Source of the DNA: Candidatus Omnitrophota bacterium | GTDB lineage: Bacteria > Omnitrophota > Omnitrophia > Omnitrophales > JACROU01 | Direction of reading: 5' to 3' | Length of the DNA stretch: 62,857 nt | Assembly: GCA_016214265.1 (NCBI GenBank) | Contig: JACROU010000044.1 | Coordinates: 32,462-95,318 of the forward strand | Shown here: positions 27,223 through 35,877 of the stretch, piece by piece | Layout of the letters: each line of letters opens with the position of its first letter | Position numbering within the stretch: position 1 is the stretch's first letter | Notes under the pieces: model-generated | Databases searched by the model: none | What the model saw: the letters and a program-made list of their open reading frames with translations, nothing else | What the model was told of the DNA's origin: nothing | Made by a program: the position numbers and the translations under genes

Positions 27223-30200
27223 GGATTTGTACAATACCACGCCATTCTTCCACAATTTTACCCAGCGAAGAGGCAATTGCCGACCAGCGGATATCATAGC
27301 GGCGCGCGTGAATCAAATTTCCCTTCGCATCCAGAATTCCCCGCAACCCCAGTTTTTCAAGGGCGATTAAATCTCCGCGGTGATAAGCCAATAGATGTGC
27401 CAAGGAGCGCTCCACCACGAGTGCCCCTAGCCGTTCGCGTGTAGGCGCTTTTTTGAAGGAAGCATCCTCGGTGACAGGCGAGAGTAAATTCAAACCTTGG
27501 TAGGCGGCGAGTGAATCCAAAATGGCCGCATTAGCGTTTATCGAAATCATGTGATAGACATTCGGCGTATTGAACCGCCGCGCGAAGGCCTCGATGGCGT
27601 CTTGTATTTTTGAGCTTTCGATAAATCGTACGCCACGCACTGTTGTTAACTGGGTTTTGATTTTTCGCGATACCGGAATGGTGATGGCAATCGCTGTTTC
27701 TTCCCGGCTATTCCATTGATGCGTCCAAGCGATCAGATTGGCAACGTCTTCTGTCAGATGATCGCTGGTGAGCACGTTTAGCACAGGCCGCGCCCCCTGA
27801 TTGTTGGTGAGTGCGGAAATTATTTTTTCCATGAGGCTATTTTTGCCGGAAGGCGGTTCCGGAATTTGATTTCTCAGAATCCGGTTTATGCTGACGGATC
27901 TGTTTGTTTCGAGAAGCGGAATGAGGCGCTCAGCTTCTGAGCGCGACGTTTGGATAAACACCGGAGACAAAAGTCCGTCTGCATAATCCACCGCGATTTG
28001 AGTTACAGCGCCAAGCGAACTTCCAGCTGTGCCAAGAGTGTCTTGCAGTGCGCGGTGATAAGGAATGTTTGAATTCATTAATTGTTTGTTTACATTCTCA
28101 AACATTTTTTTCTTAACGGCTTCCAGCGCAATTTCGGGAGTTGCCTCATTTGCCACAAAAATCGAAACATAAGGCGCGTGAGAATTTTGCTCGATGGTTA
28201 CTTGAACTGGGGATGCCCAGCGATGATGCTCGTCGTCTTTGGACCAGCCCGTTAGAAACAGGTCTGTATCCAAACCAAACCTGGTCTTGATGATTTTCGG
28301 AAGATTTTCCCAGGTTATTTCGCCCGAGCCGTTGGACGTTGTCTGTGCAGTGGCGCCGATGCTTGCGGCTATTACCGCGGCGGAATCAGCTTCCGGTGTC
28401 TTTAAAGAAAGCTGCCAATCGCTGTTTTTGTTCTTTTCGAGAATCCCGGCAACGTCTGGTTTCGACATCAGCGTCTCTGTCTGGCCAGGCGGAATTTTTC
28501 CCGCGAACACAATGGGAATTTTGTTCGCAAAAAATTTGGCTGTTACCGGCTGAGCATTATTTTCCGGAGAATAATCAAAGATTCTATTTGATAAAGTAAA
28601 AACTTTGATGACGGTTTTGCGTATTAGTTGATGAATGCCCTGAATTTCTTCGGAGTTGAAGCCGGCGGTTGCCGGCGGTTGATAGGCGATAAAAAAACGC
28701 CCCACCATTTGGCGGGGATTTTGATTAATCAACGCGGGCTTAAGCTGTCCCATCAGAATTTCTTGAAAAGATTTCTGCTTTGCTTGTGAATCGATAATGC
28801 CAGACCTGCCCACAACAAGAACAATTGCTTTAAGTCCGCTGTCGAGGGCTTCTTCCATCACGGAATCCATTTGTTCGTCCCAAGCGTTGGGGAAAGAAAT
28901 ATTGTCGGGGCGCGTAGGGCCTGAGCGCAGAATCAGGCCGGCAGCGTCGGGATTAAGATCGAGAACCTCCGTGATGCTTTTGGGGGTGGCGTCTTTCGCC
29001 GTCCTGATTTTTTTGCCGGCATAGTGTTCCGCCAAAGGGAAGTATTCGCTGATGCATTGTTCGCCCAGGCTTTGTCCGTTATTTTTTGGCGAAAACCAAT
29101 CATGAATTTTTGTCCGTTCCTCTTCCGTCAAGTCTTTGGCTTTATTACGGGAGAAATAATTTAAAACCGCCTGAGAGATGGCCGCGTCATCGTCACCCAA
29201 TGGGGCCTTGACAATAATGTGAAGCATGTTGTTTACGCGGTCATAAGCGACTTCGGTTTCCGGCACTTCCTGTAACCGGAAAAAATGCAATGAAATGTGG
29301 GAAGCGATAGGGCCCGAATATTTGAAACCCGGCCGTTTGTAGTAATCCTTCCAGGCTATTGACAGAGCAGACATAAATACGGATTGTCTCTGGCCCAAGC
29401 TGGAGCCGAAAATTGTTTTCCGAATTTTTTCTACCTTGCTTTGAACCCCCAAAATTCTACTGCCAGAAATCAGGAATTCCTTTCTCTTTTCACGCACAAA
29501 CTTTATTGTTTGATCGCCGTTTTTACTGAATTTGGGAAACCCTGAAAAAGGAATGACGCGGCCGTTTTTTAGGAAAATTCCGAGTTGAATAATTTCCGTA
29601 CCGGGCATTAGTATTTTGTACATACCCTCTAATTCAGCGACAGGAACGTTCAGGTCAGATAATTGAAAGGCCATTTCGCGAAGCTGATTGTCGAAAAGAT
29701 GATTGCGCGCATAACCTTTTCGTTCCATGCCTTTGCCGTAGGGGAAAATCAAGAAGAAAGGGAGTTCGCAAATATCGTCGGCTGTAATTTTGGCGATTTC
29801 GGATTTTGTTTCCGCGCCAAGACTGGCAGCTTTAAAAGCGCGAACACACTGTTCGACGGCGGCAATACCCGCGGGATCTACTGACAACAGTTCTTGAACC
29901 GGTTGGGCGGCATCGGGTTTGGGCATCGTGGCCAATTTCGGTAGTGTCACCGAAGTATGCAAAATCGAATCGCGGTATTGATTCAAAGAAACGGTGTCGG
30001 CCAAATGAGAGAAGCCTTCCGGTTCTCCGGCCATGCGCTCTGGCGTGATGACACGAGTTAGGATTCCACGGGCGGCCAATAATTTTGAGATTGAAGCCGT
30101 ATGAAATCCGCCGGTGACCAAAACCGCTTTCCGGGCCCGGTGCTTACCGAAAAGTGTAACAAGGTTTTTCGACATGGCTTCGTTGCGAAGTTCGGCACCG

Positions 30201-31291
30201 ATATAAAATTGATGCGCAAGCTGATATAGCGAATCCATTTCGCGATAGGGGAATTGTTTGGCACGAATTTGTTTCCATTCGTTTACAGAAAGCTCCACTT
30301 TCAGCAGCTTGGAAAACAATTTCGCGTTTTGCCAATCATTCAGAAAGATCCGTTCCGGTTCCGTCCGCGCGAGTTTCTGAAGCAGGTTTTCCGTGAGCGT
30401 GTTGATTTCTTCGAACAGATTTGTGCCCGCAAGCTCCTCCTTCAGCAAGTGGAAACGAAGAGCGGTTTTTAAATTTTCTGACGCCGGAAGCGGTTTCTTT
30501 TTATCCAAAAAGATTTCCAGAAGGTTTCGTATCGGAAGAGCGCGCAGTTGGGGGGTGAGTGAGCTTTTGAATTGTTGATACTCACTCTCGGCTTCTTTTG
30601 CGATGGGTTTTTTCTCAAGCGCCAGAATATGAAGAATGTTCGGATAGTCCAATTGATTGCGAAGTGCGGTCAATTCTTGAGCAAATCCTTGCCGATAAAC
30701 TTTTTTGAGAATTTCCAGATAAGGAAGCGGTTTTAGACGGCCTTCGCTGAAAGCGTCCTCATGACGGATTAAATCACGCAGGTTTGGATTTAGTTCCCGG
30801 CTTGACCGGGCCATCAGATGCTCGCGAAGCGTTCGTGAAAATGATTCTGCCCGGTCGTGCTGGCGTAGAATGTTTTGAAGAATATGGAAATATTTTGCGT
30901 AAAGTTCTTTGGTTTCAACCCCCGCGAAAACGAGATCTGTTTTTTTCGTTGCCGCAAAAAAATCCGCACCGGAAATTTCGCCGTGTTTCACAAGATGAAG
31001 GAGGATGTCCCGGTTGGTTTTGGGATTGGCATTAAACCGGAGCACTTCCGGCGTTAGGCGGGTCCACGCACCTTCCACCGCGACAAAGTCGATTTTTTCT
31101 GTCGCCGTAATCTGACGCAAAAGTTTCTCGATGGCCAGCTGAGCAGCTTCATCCGAGTGAGCATCTTCGATCAGGATCACCTCTTGCCGAATGGGTGAGG
31201 CGGCGGCAGACGCGTTTGCCGGGACTATTTGTCCCAGGGCAAAACTGATAGTAAGTAGTACGGCAATAAGAGAACGAAACGACATCATCAT
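27209..31291 (-). CDS. Large exported protein with DAH/VEGA/GGFH domain
   Basis: A 1360-residue protein with a signal peptide (SLIAVLLTISFALGQIVPANA). The first ~430 residues carry three spaced motifs: EDAHSDEAA (D43-A-H45), VEGA (residues 72-75) and TGGFHT (G394-G-F-H397). The giant protein at 55938 has the same motifs at similar spacing, so they share a domain. The arrangement recalls TraB/Tiki/EreA-type enzymes, where His and Glu residues form the active site, but this is not proven. Residues ~430-1360 are not recognised. An AGAAGGA site precedes three consecutive ATG codons. Confidence 0.8.
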   Translation of the reverse strand: MMMSFRSLIAVLLTISFALGQIVPANASAAASPIRQEVILIEDAHSDEAAQLAIEKLLRQITATEKIDFVAVEGAWTRLTPEVLRFNANPKTNRDILLHLVKHGEISGADFFAATKKTDLVFAGVETKELYAKYFHILQNILRQHDRAESFSRTLREHLMARSSRELNPNLRDLIRHEDAFSEGRLKPLPYLEILKKVYRQGFAQELTALRNQLDYPNILHILALEKKPIAKEAESEYQQFKSSLTPQLRALPIRNLLEIFLDKKKPLPASENLKTALRFHLLKEELAGTNLFEEINTLTENLLQKLARTEPERIFLNDWQNAKLFSKLLKVELSVNEWKQIRAKQFPYREMDSLYQLAHQFYIGAELRNEAMSKNLVTLFGKHRARKAVLVTGGFHTASISKLLAARGILTRVITPERMAGEPEGFSHLADTVSLNQYRDSILHTSVTLPKLATMPKPDAAQPVQELLSVDPAGIAAVEQCVRAFKAASLGAETKSEIAKITADDICELPFFLIFPYGKGMERKGYARNHLFDNQLREMAFQLSDLNVPVAELEGMYKILMPGTEIIQLGIFLKNGRVIPFSGFPKFSKNGDQTIKFVREKRKEFLISGSRILGVQSKVEKIRKTIFGSSLGQRQSVFMSALSIAWKDYYKRPGFKYSGPIASHISLHFFRLQEVPETEVAYDRVNNMLHIIVKAPLGDDDAAISQAVLNYFSRNKAKDLTEEERTKIHDWFSPKNNGQSLGEQCISEYFPLAEHYAGKKIRTAKDATPKSITEVLDLNPDAAGLILRSGPTRPDNISFPNAWDEQMDSVMEEALDSGLKAIVLVVGRSGIIDSQAKQKSFQEILMGQLKPALINQNPRQMVGRFFIAYQPPATAGFNSEEIQGIHQLIRKTVIKVFTLSNRIFDYSPENNAQPVTAKFFANKIPIVFAGKIPPGQTETLMSKPDVAGILEKNKNSDWQLSLKTPEADSAAVIAASIGATAQTTSNGSGEITWENLPKIIKTRFGLDTDLFLTGWSKDDEHHRWASPVQVTIEQNSHAPYVSIFVANEATPEIALEAVKKKMFENVNKQLMNSNIPYHRALQDTLGTAGSSLGAVTQIAVDYADGLLSPVFIQTSRSEAERLIPLLETNRSVSINRILRNQIPEPPSGKNSLMEKIISALTNNQGARPVLNVLTSDHLTEDVANLIAWTHQWNSREETAIAITIPVSRKIKTQLTTVRGVRFIESSKIQDAIEAFARRFNTPNVYHMISINANAAILDSLAAYQGLNLLSPVTEDASFKKAPTRERLGALVVERSLAHLLAYHRGDLIALEKLGLRGILDAKGNLIHARRYDIRWSAIASSLGKIVEEWRGIVQILKSA

Positions 31292-31461
31292 ATTTCCTTC
31301 TGGAGCGTTCTAGAAATTCTTAACTGTAAATTAGAAATCTCTTAGTTAAGTGGATAGACAACTCCCTTGTAAATAAACTAAAACCCAGCATTCTTGCGGG
31401 CGAAAAGAGCGCGAATAATATCACCGTGACAGGAGAAAAGCAAATGCCGTGCCGGGTTTGT

Positions 31462-32874
31462 TTAGATGTTTTTGCAGACCAAGATAGCCGTCAGACCGCC
31501 GTCTTGGGCAATATTGACAACTTTCTTCTTGGCTACGCGCCCGACTACGGTCATGCCGTCCTCGGTGGCAATGATGCCGACGACGGTGTAAAACTCCTGA
31601 TCCGCCATCGTGGCTTTGGGGTGATGGTGGGGGAAACGTTTGACAGGAACGTGGGCCAGCTCCTGAACCACCAGATAGCCGGATTCCTTGAGGCCGTGTT
31701 CAATCACCTTGTCCCACGTTTTCATGCTTACATTTTTGCCGATATCGACACCCTCACCGCCAAACAACCGGTTAGGTTTTAGGACCAACTCGTTTTTATG
31801 TTTTCGCAAGTAAGGAACCAGATCCACCATTTTCCCATGCCGGTCCTCGGTGCGGCATTCCCGCACGAGGCGGGTCCACAAAATATGTTTTCGGAACACC
31901 GCGCGTTCTTTGGCCGTGAAATATTTGTCATAGCGGGCGCTTGAAAAAAGCTCCAGACAGCTTTTGTGATCGAACTCGCCCGAAAGGGACGAGATGACGC
32001 GATTTTGTTTGAACGCGAATTTTATTGCCGAAAGATCCGCGCCTTTTTCCTCCATCGCGAAATATTCCGAGAGGGTGGTGTCGCGATAAACGAGCGAGAT
32101 TTTTTTGCCGCGGCAGTAAATATCGCCCTTTTTTAAATACAAATCGCGTGGATCGGCGACCAGCGCGTCCAGTCCGTGACCTTTCAGATAAGTGGCCAGA
32201 CGCGGGAATTCCACGTAATTTTCCAACATGTCACGATCGACGGTGAGGGCAAAGTGGGCGGGCTTGACGCCAGCGTCAATTGATTGACGCTTCAGCAATT
32301 TCAGAAGCAGAATGCGCGCGTCATCGTTTTGTTCCAATTTGAGTTTCGGATCAATTTTTTTTAGCTCCGGATAAATTTCCTTCATCGTGATTTCTTCATC
32401 AACCGGGCAATACCACACGCCGCCGACACCAACTGCGTTGGCCTCAAAAAATTTGTATTCGCCGGTCCAGTTTTCGCCCTGAAATTCCGTGTTGCCGTCC
32501 CAACGTGACAAATTGCGCAGATGTTTGTGATTCAGGGAGGGAAGAATGTCGTGAACCCACTTGGCTTCGCCGTCCTCGAAGGGGAACAATTCTTGAATTT
32601 CGGGGACATCAAAAAAAAGCTGCGGGATTTTCGAAAAGGCTTCATTCAGAACTTGGGTAGTCTTCCAAAGATGCATGCGTTGTTTGACGGACATTACGCG
32701 AGGACGCAGCGTGAGCGGAATGACGACCTCGCGGCCTTTTTTGTTGAAGTATACGAGGCTCAGGCGTTTGGAATCTTTCAGAATTTTTGCGTGAAGACGC
32801 CTCACCGTGGCCTGGGGCAGCTCGCGAAACAGATCATACATTTTATTGGAAAGCCGATAATTCCAATTAGGCAT
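31462..32874 (-). CDS. Circularly permuted ATP-grasp-type ligase
   Basis: A 470-residue cytoplasmic protein without signal or membrane segments. Blocks YKFFEANAVGVGGVWYCP, ILWTRLVREC and ELVLKPNRLFGGEGVDIG, then YLVVQELAHVPV and TAILV, match circularly permuted ATP-grasp enzymes (glutathionylspermidine-synthase-like), in which the lysine and glycine-rich loop come late in the chain. Such enzymes join a carboxylate to an amine with ATP. It is divergent from tldD-pmbA-aminomutase-ligase, from which it is separated by a 107-bp spacer full of repeats. The substrate is unknown. Confidence 0.75.
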   Translation of the reverse strand: MPNWNYRLSNKMYDLFRELPQATVRRLHAKILKDSKRLSLVYFNKKGREVVIPLTLRPRVMSVKQRMHLWKTTQVLNEAFSKIPQLFFDVPEIQELFPFEDGEAKWVHDILPSLNHKHLRNLSRWDGNTEFQGENWTGEYKFFEANAVGVGGVWYCPVDEEITMKEIYPELKKIDPKLKLEQNDDARILLLKLLKRQSIDAGVKPAHFALTVDRDMLENYVEFPRLATYLKGHGLDALVADPRDLYLKKGDIYCRGKKISLVYRDTTLSEYFAMEEKGADLSAIKFAFKQNRVISSLSGEFDHKSCLELFSSARYDKYFTAKERAVFRKHILWTRLVRECRTEDRHGKMVDLVPYLRKHKNELVLKPNRLFGGEGVDIGKNVSMKTWDKVIEHGLKESGYLVVQELAHVPVKRFPHHHPKATMADQEFYTVVGIIATEDGMTVVGRVAKKKVVNIAQDGGLTAILVCKNI

Positions 32875-32884
32875 AAAACCTTTT

Positions 32885-32911
32885 TAGCTCTTAGCTTTTA
32901 GCTATCAGTTA
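32885..32911. repeat. AGCT-word repeat tract
   Basis: A tract of TTAGCT/TAGCTATCAG words in the spacer between the ATP-grasp gene and tldD, of the same family as the element at 14213-14290. It directly abuts the 34-bp palindrome. Confidence 0.55.
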
Positions 32912-32914
32912 GAA

Positions 32915-32948
32915 ATTAGGTGCCAGGTTCATGAACCTGGCACCTAAT
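32915..32948. repeat. Perfect 34-bp palindrome, copy 1
   Basis: The half-site ATTAGGTGCCAGGTTCA is followed directly by its exact reverse complement. It lies 33 bp upstream of the tldD start. A second copy, identical except for the outermost base pair, is at 41354-41387. It looks like a REP-type palindrome of the GGTGCCAGG kind. Confidence 0.93.
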
Positions 32949-32981
32949 ACGACTGAAACAGCTAATTATCGACAAAACAAC

Positions 32982-34439
32982 ATGACTTCTAAACTAGTTG
33001 AGAAAGCCATCAAGCTGATTTCCGCGACCGGCGCGGACTACGGAGACGTGCGTCTGGCCGCGATTCGCCGCGAACACGTGCTGGTGCGCAACGGCCGTTT
33101 CCGGGGCTTGAGGGAAGCTTCTGAATTAGCCATCGGCGTGCGCGTTTTGGTTGACGGGGCTTGGGGATTCGCGGGCACCACCGATGTTTCTGAGTCCGGA
33201 CTGAAAAATATTGTTCGCGAGGCGCGTGCCAACGCGGCTGCGCAAAATTTGATGAAACAATTTGGTGTAGAACTCGCGAAAGAACCGGCACATCGTGGAT
33301 CGTGGCAAACCCCGATTCAACGCGATCCGTGGAGCGTTCCCGCCGAGGAGAAAAAGGATTTTCTCATCGATGTCGATTCAAAATTCCACTGCAAATTCAA
33401 AGGACCTGAAACGCTAGTGACGCAATCACAGATGGAATTTTTTGTGAAAGACCAAATTTTTGCCTCCACGCAGGGTTCGCGCATCGAACAAAAATTATTT
33501 CGATCGACGGCGTCCGCTGAAATAAAACTATTTCACAAAGGCCGCAAAATCCGTCGGGCCTTTCCCGGGCCGACGGGGGGAAATTATCAAGGGGCGGGGT
33601 ATGAAGCCGTGCTCGGGCTGGATTGGCATGGGGCGTCGACGCGTCTTTTGGAAGAGGCGCGCGAAGGATTGCGCGCTCCGGAACCGCCAGAAAAAAATAT
33701 GGATTTGATTTTGACAGGCTCGCCCATGGCGCTTCAAATTCATGAGACGATTGGTCACGCGGTGGAGCTTGACCGGGTTTATGGTTACGAAGATAATTTG
33801 GGAGGCCGCACGTATTTGGTCCCGGATCATTTGCGGAAACTTCAAGTCGCCAGTCCGATCGTGAATTTTGTGGCGAGCGATCCGGCGATGCATGCGCGGG
33901 GCGCGGGCACGGTGAAATATGATGACGAGGGTGTGCTCGCCAAAAAAACGGATGTGATTCAGAACGGACTTTTTGTTGGCTACATGAATTCGCGCGAGAC
34001 GGCCCAGCTTCTGGGGTTGTCGCGCTCGAACGGTTGTGCGGTCGCTGCCGACGCACTTAATTATCCGCTGGTGCGCATGACCAATCTTAGTTTGCTTCCC
34101 GGCAAATCCAGCTTGAAAGCGATGATTGAATCGACGGAGGAAGGTATTTTGATGGATAACGAATCCAGCTGGTCCATCGATGATGAGCGTTCCACATTTC
34201 AAATCGGCGCGGAAATCGGCTGGCATATTCGCCGCGGCAAAATCGCCGGGATGTTCCGGAGTCCGGTATATTCGGGGCGCAGCATCGATTTTTGGCGCTC
34301 GTGTGACGCGATCGCGGGGAAAAAAGAATGGGTGTTGTGGGGATTCGCTGACTGTACGAAAGGCGCGCCGCCCCAACTTTCTTACGTTTCGCACGGCGCC
34401 GCCCCAGCGCGCTTTCGCGGCATTCAGGTGGGGAAGTAG
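32982..34439 (+). CDS. tldD: TldD-family metalloprotease
   Basis: A 485-residue TldD-type zinc protease. The zinc motif H254-E-T-I-G-H259 is in QIHETIGHAVE, followed by MNSRETAQLLG, NLSLLPGK and DCTKGAPPQ, where the Cys matches the third ligand of E. coli TldD. With TldE it forms a heterodimer that trims unfolded peptides, including RiPP leaders such as microcin B17. The start at ATG 32982 (MTSKLVEK) matches the family; an upstream ATG lies inside the palindrome. It is followed by pmbA after an 81-bp spacer holding another palindromic element. Confidence 0.93.
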   Translation: MTSKLVEKAIKLISATGADYGDVRLAAIRREHVLVRNGRFRGLREASELAIGVRVLVDGAWGFAGTTDVSESGLKNIVREARANAAAQNLMKQFGVELAKEPAHRGSWQTPIQRDPWSVPAEEKKDFLIDVDSKFHCKFKGPETLVTQSQMEFFVKDQIFASTQGSRIEQKLFRSTASAEIKLFHKGRKIRRAFPGPTGGNYQGAGYEAVLGLDWHGASTRLLEEAREGLRAPEPPEKNMDLILTGSPMALQIHETIGHAVELDRVYGYEDNLGGRTYLVPDHLRKLQVASPIVNFVASDPAMHARGAGTVKYDDEGVLAKKTDVIQNGLFVGYMNSRETAQLLGLSRSNGCAVAADALNYPLVRMTNLSLLPGKSSLKAMIESTEEGILMDNESSWSIDDERSTFQIGAEIGWHIRRGKIAGMFRSPVYSGRSIDFWRSCDAIAGKKEWVLWGFADCTKGAPPQLSYVSHGAAPARFRGIQVGK

Positions 34440-34452
34440 AAAGAATTGGTTC

Positions 34453-34502
34453 GTAGTAGCGGCTTTAGCCGCTCTTTCAAAAGCGACTAAAGTCGCTACT
34501 AC
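34453..34502. repeat. GTAGTAGCGGCTTTAGCCGCT inverted repeat
   Basis: The arms 34453-34473 and 34482-34502 (21 nt each) are reverse complements except for two positions, with an 8-nt loop. Each arm is itself partly palindromic (GCGGCTTTAGCCGC). It lies between tldD and pmbA and could attenuate transcription or protect the mRNA. Confidence 0.85.
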
Positions 34503-34520
34503 TTTCAAGGAAACTAAACC

Positions 34521-35840
34521 ATGAATTCTTTGAAACAGATTCACGAAATTTTGCACCAACAAACCAGAGGCGGCCAGGCGCATTGGCTGATCCGCCGAAA
34601 AACCGGATATTTGCTGCGCCTGACAAATAATTACATTCATCAGAGCGGATATCAGGATCAAATTTCTGTTTCGTTGCGCCTGATGCGGGGTGAGCGCATG
34701 GGGGTGGCGGAGACTTCGGATGTGAGCCGCGCGGGGCTCGGAGCCGTGATTGCTGCGGCGCAAAAAGCGACGGAAGTGGCCGAGGCCGGAAGCCTGAAAG
34801 TCCGCGAGGGGCGAAAAGAGAACGTGCATTTTGACCGTGTGAAGGATTATTTCGCGGCCGCGTTAGCATTTTCACCGCAAATGGCGTCCCGCAAAATGCT
34901 TCAGGCACTGGAATGTGTCAAACAGCTTGGCGCTCTGGCGCACGGATATTTTTCTAGTTACGAGTGGCAGACGCTTGTCGGCAATTCCTCCGGCCTGAAT
35001 CTGGAACACAGTTCCACGGGCACGAAATTCGGTCTCACCGTTAATCGCGGAATCGGAAGCGGCTATCAAACGGTTTATCATCCGGACGCGCGAAAAATTA
35101 ATTTTTTCGAGATTGCCGAGGAAGCGCTGAAACACGCGTGTTTGACAGAGAGGCAAGTTGCGATCAAGCCCGGGCGTTATCCGGTTATTTTGGCGCCGCG
35201 CGCGCTTGCCGCATTTTTGAGTAATTTTCTGGAGGAATGGAATGGACTCCGGTTTTGTGAAAAAGAAAGTTTTCTGATTCATCACCGAAAAAAACCAATC
35301 GGTTCCAAATTGTGGACAGTGATGGATGACGTGACGCATCCGCTTCAAACGGGAGCGCCGTTCGATGTGGAAGGCGACGCGCGGAAAAAAGTGGCGCTGG
35401 TGAACAAAGGCCGATTCGCGAATTGTGTTTACGATCGGTGGACCGCCGAACGGTATCGCGTGAAGACGACGGGCCATAGCCTGAGTCTTGGCGGAGAAGA
35501 AGGCGCCCTTCCATATAATATTGTGGTGAGCGGCGGAAAAAGTTCGCTGGGCGAAATGATCCGTAACATTAAACGAGGCATTTTGATTCCGAATATTTGG
35601 TATCACCAGGTGGTCAATCCCAGTCATTGGACGGTTACCGGGCTGACACGGGGCGGTGCCGCCTGGATTCACGACGGTAAAATTGCCGGCGGGCTGGGCC
35701 GCATTCGTTATTTGGACGGCCTTCTTGGCGCGCTCGCGCGGACTTCCGTCATGAGCCGGGAACAATTCGCTGTGAAGGTTCGCGATTCGGGTGTGCTGGT
35801 GTTTCCGTATGTTCAGATCGAAGACTTGAGAATCGTTTAA
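34521..35840 (+). CDS. pmbA: TldE/PmbA-family partner of TldD
   Basis: A 439-residue protein of the TldE (PmbA) type: the same fold as TldD but without the HExxxH zinc motif. Recognisable blocks are VSRAGLGAVIAAAQKA, VILAPRALAAFLSNFLEEW, SKLWTVMDDVTHPLQTGAPF, GRFANCVYDRWTAERY and HWTVTGLTRGGAAWIHDGKI. It is expected to be the non-catalytic subunit guiding peptides to TldD. The aminomutase gene follows after 37 bp in the same direction. Confidence 0.9.
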   Translation: MNSLKQIHEILHQQTRGGQAHWLIRRKTGYLLRLTNNYIHQSGYQDQISVSLRLMRGERMGVAETSDVSRAGLGAVIAAAQKATEVAEAGSLKVREGRKENVHFDRVKDYFAAALAFSPQMASRKMLQALECVKQLGALAHGYFSSYEWQTLVGNSSGLNLEHSSTGTKFGLTVNRGIGSGYQTVYHPDARKINFFEIAEEALKHACLTERQVAIKPGRYPVILAPRALAAFLSNFLEEWNGLRFCEKESFLIHHRKKPIGSKLWTVMDDVTHPLQTGAPFDVEGDARKKVALVNKGRFANCVYDRWTAERYRVKTTGHSLSLGGEEGALPYNIVVSGGKSSLGEMIRNIKRGILIPNIWYHQVVNPSHWTVTGLTRGGAAWIHDGKIAGGLGRIRYLDGLLGALARTSVMSREQFAVKVRDSGVLVFPYVQIEDLRIV

Positions 35841-35877
35841 TCCCGCCGATAATATTATATCGTTGAATAGGTGATGA

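Noticed and set aside
33528-34829. Long minus-strand ORF (433 codons) opposite tldD/pmbA
   Set aside because: It is an antisense shadow: no recognisable domain, strongly biased His/Arg composition, and it spans the clear tldD and pmbA coding frames.
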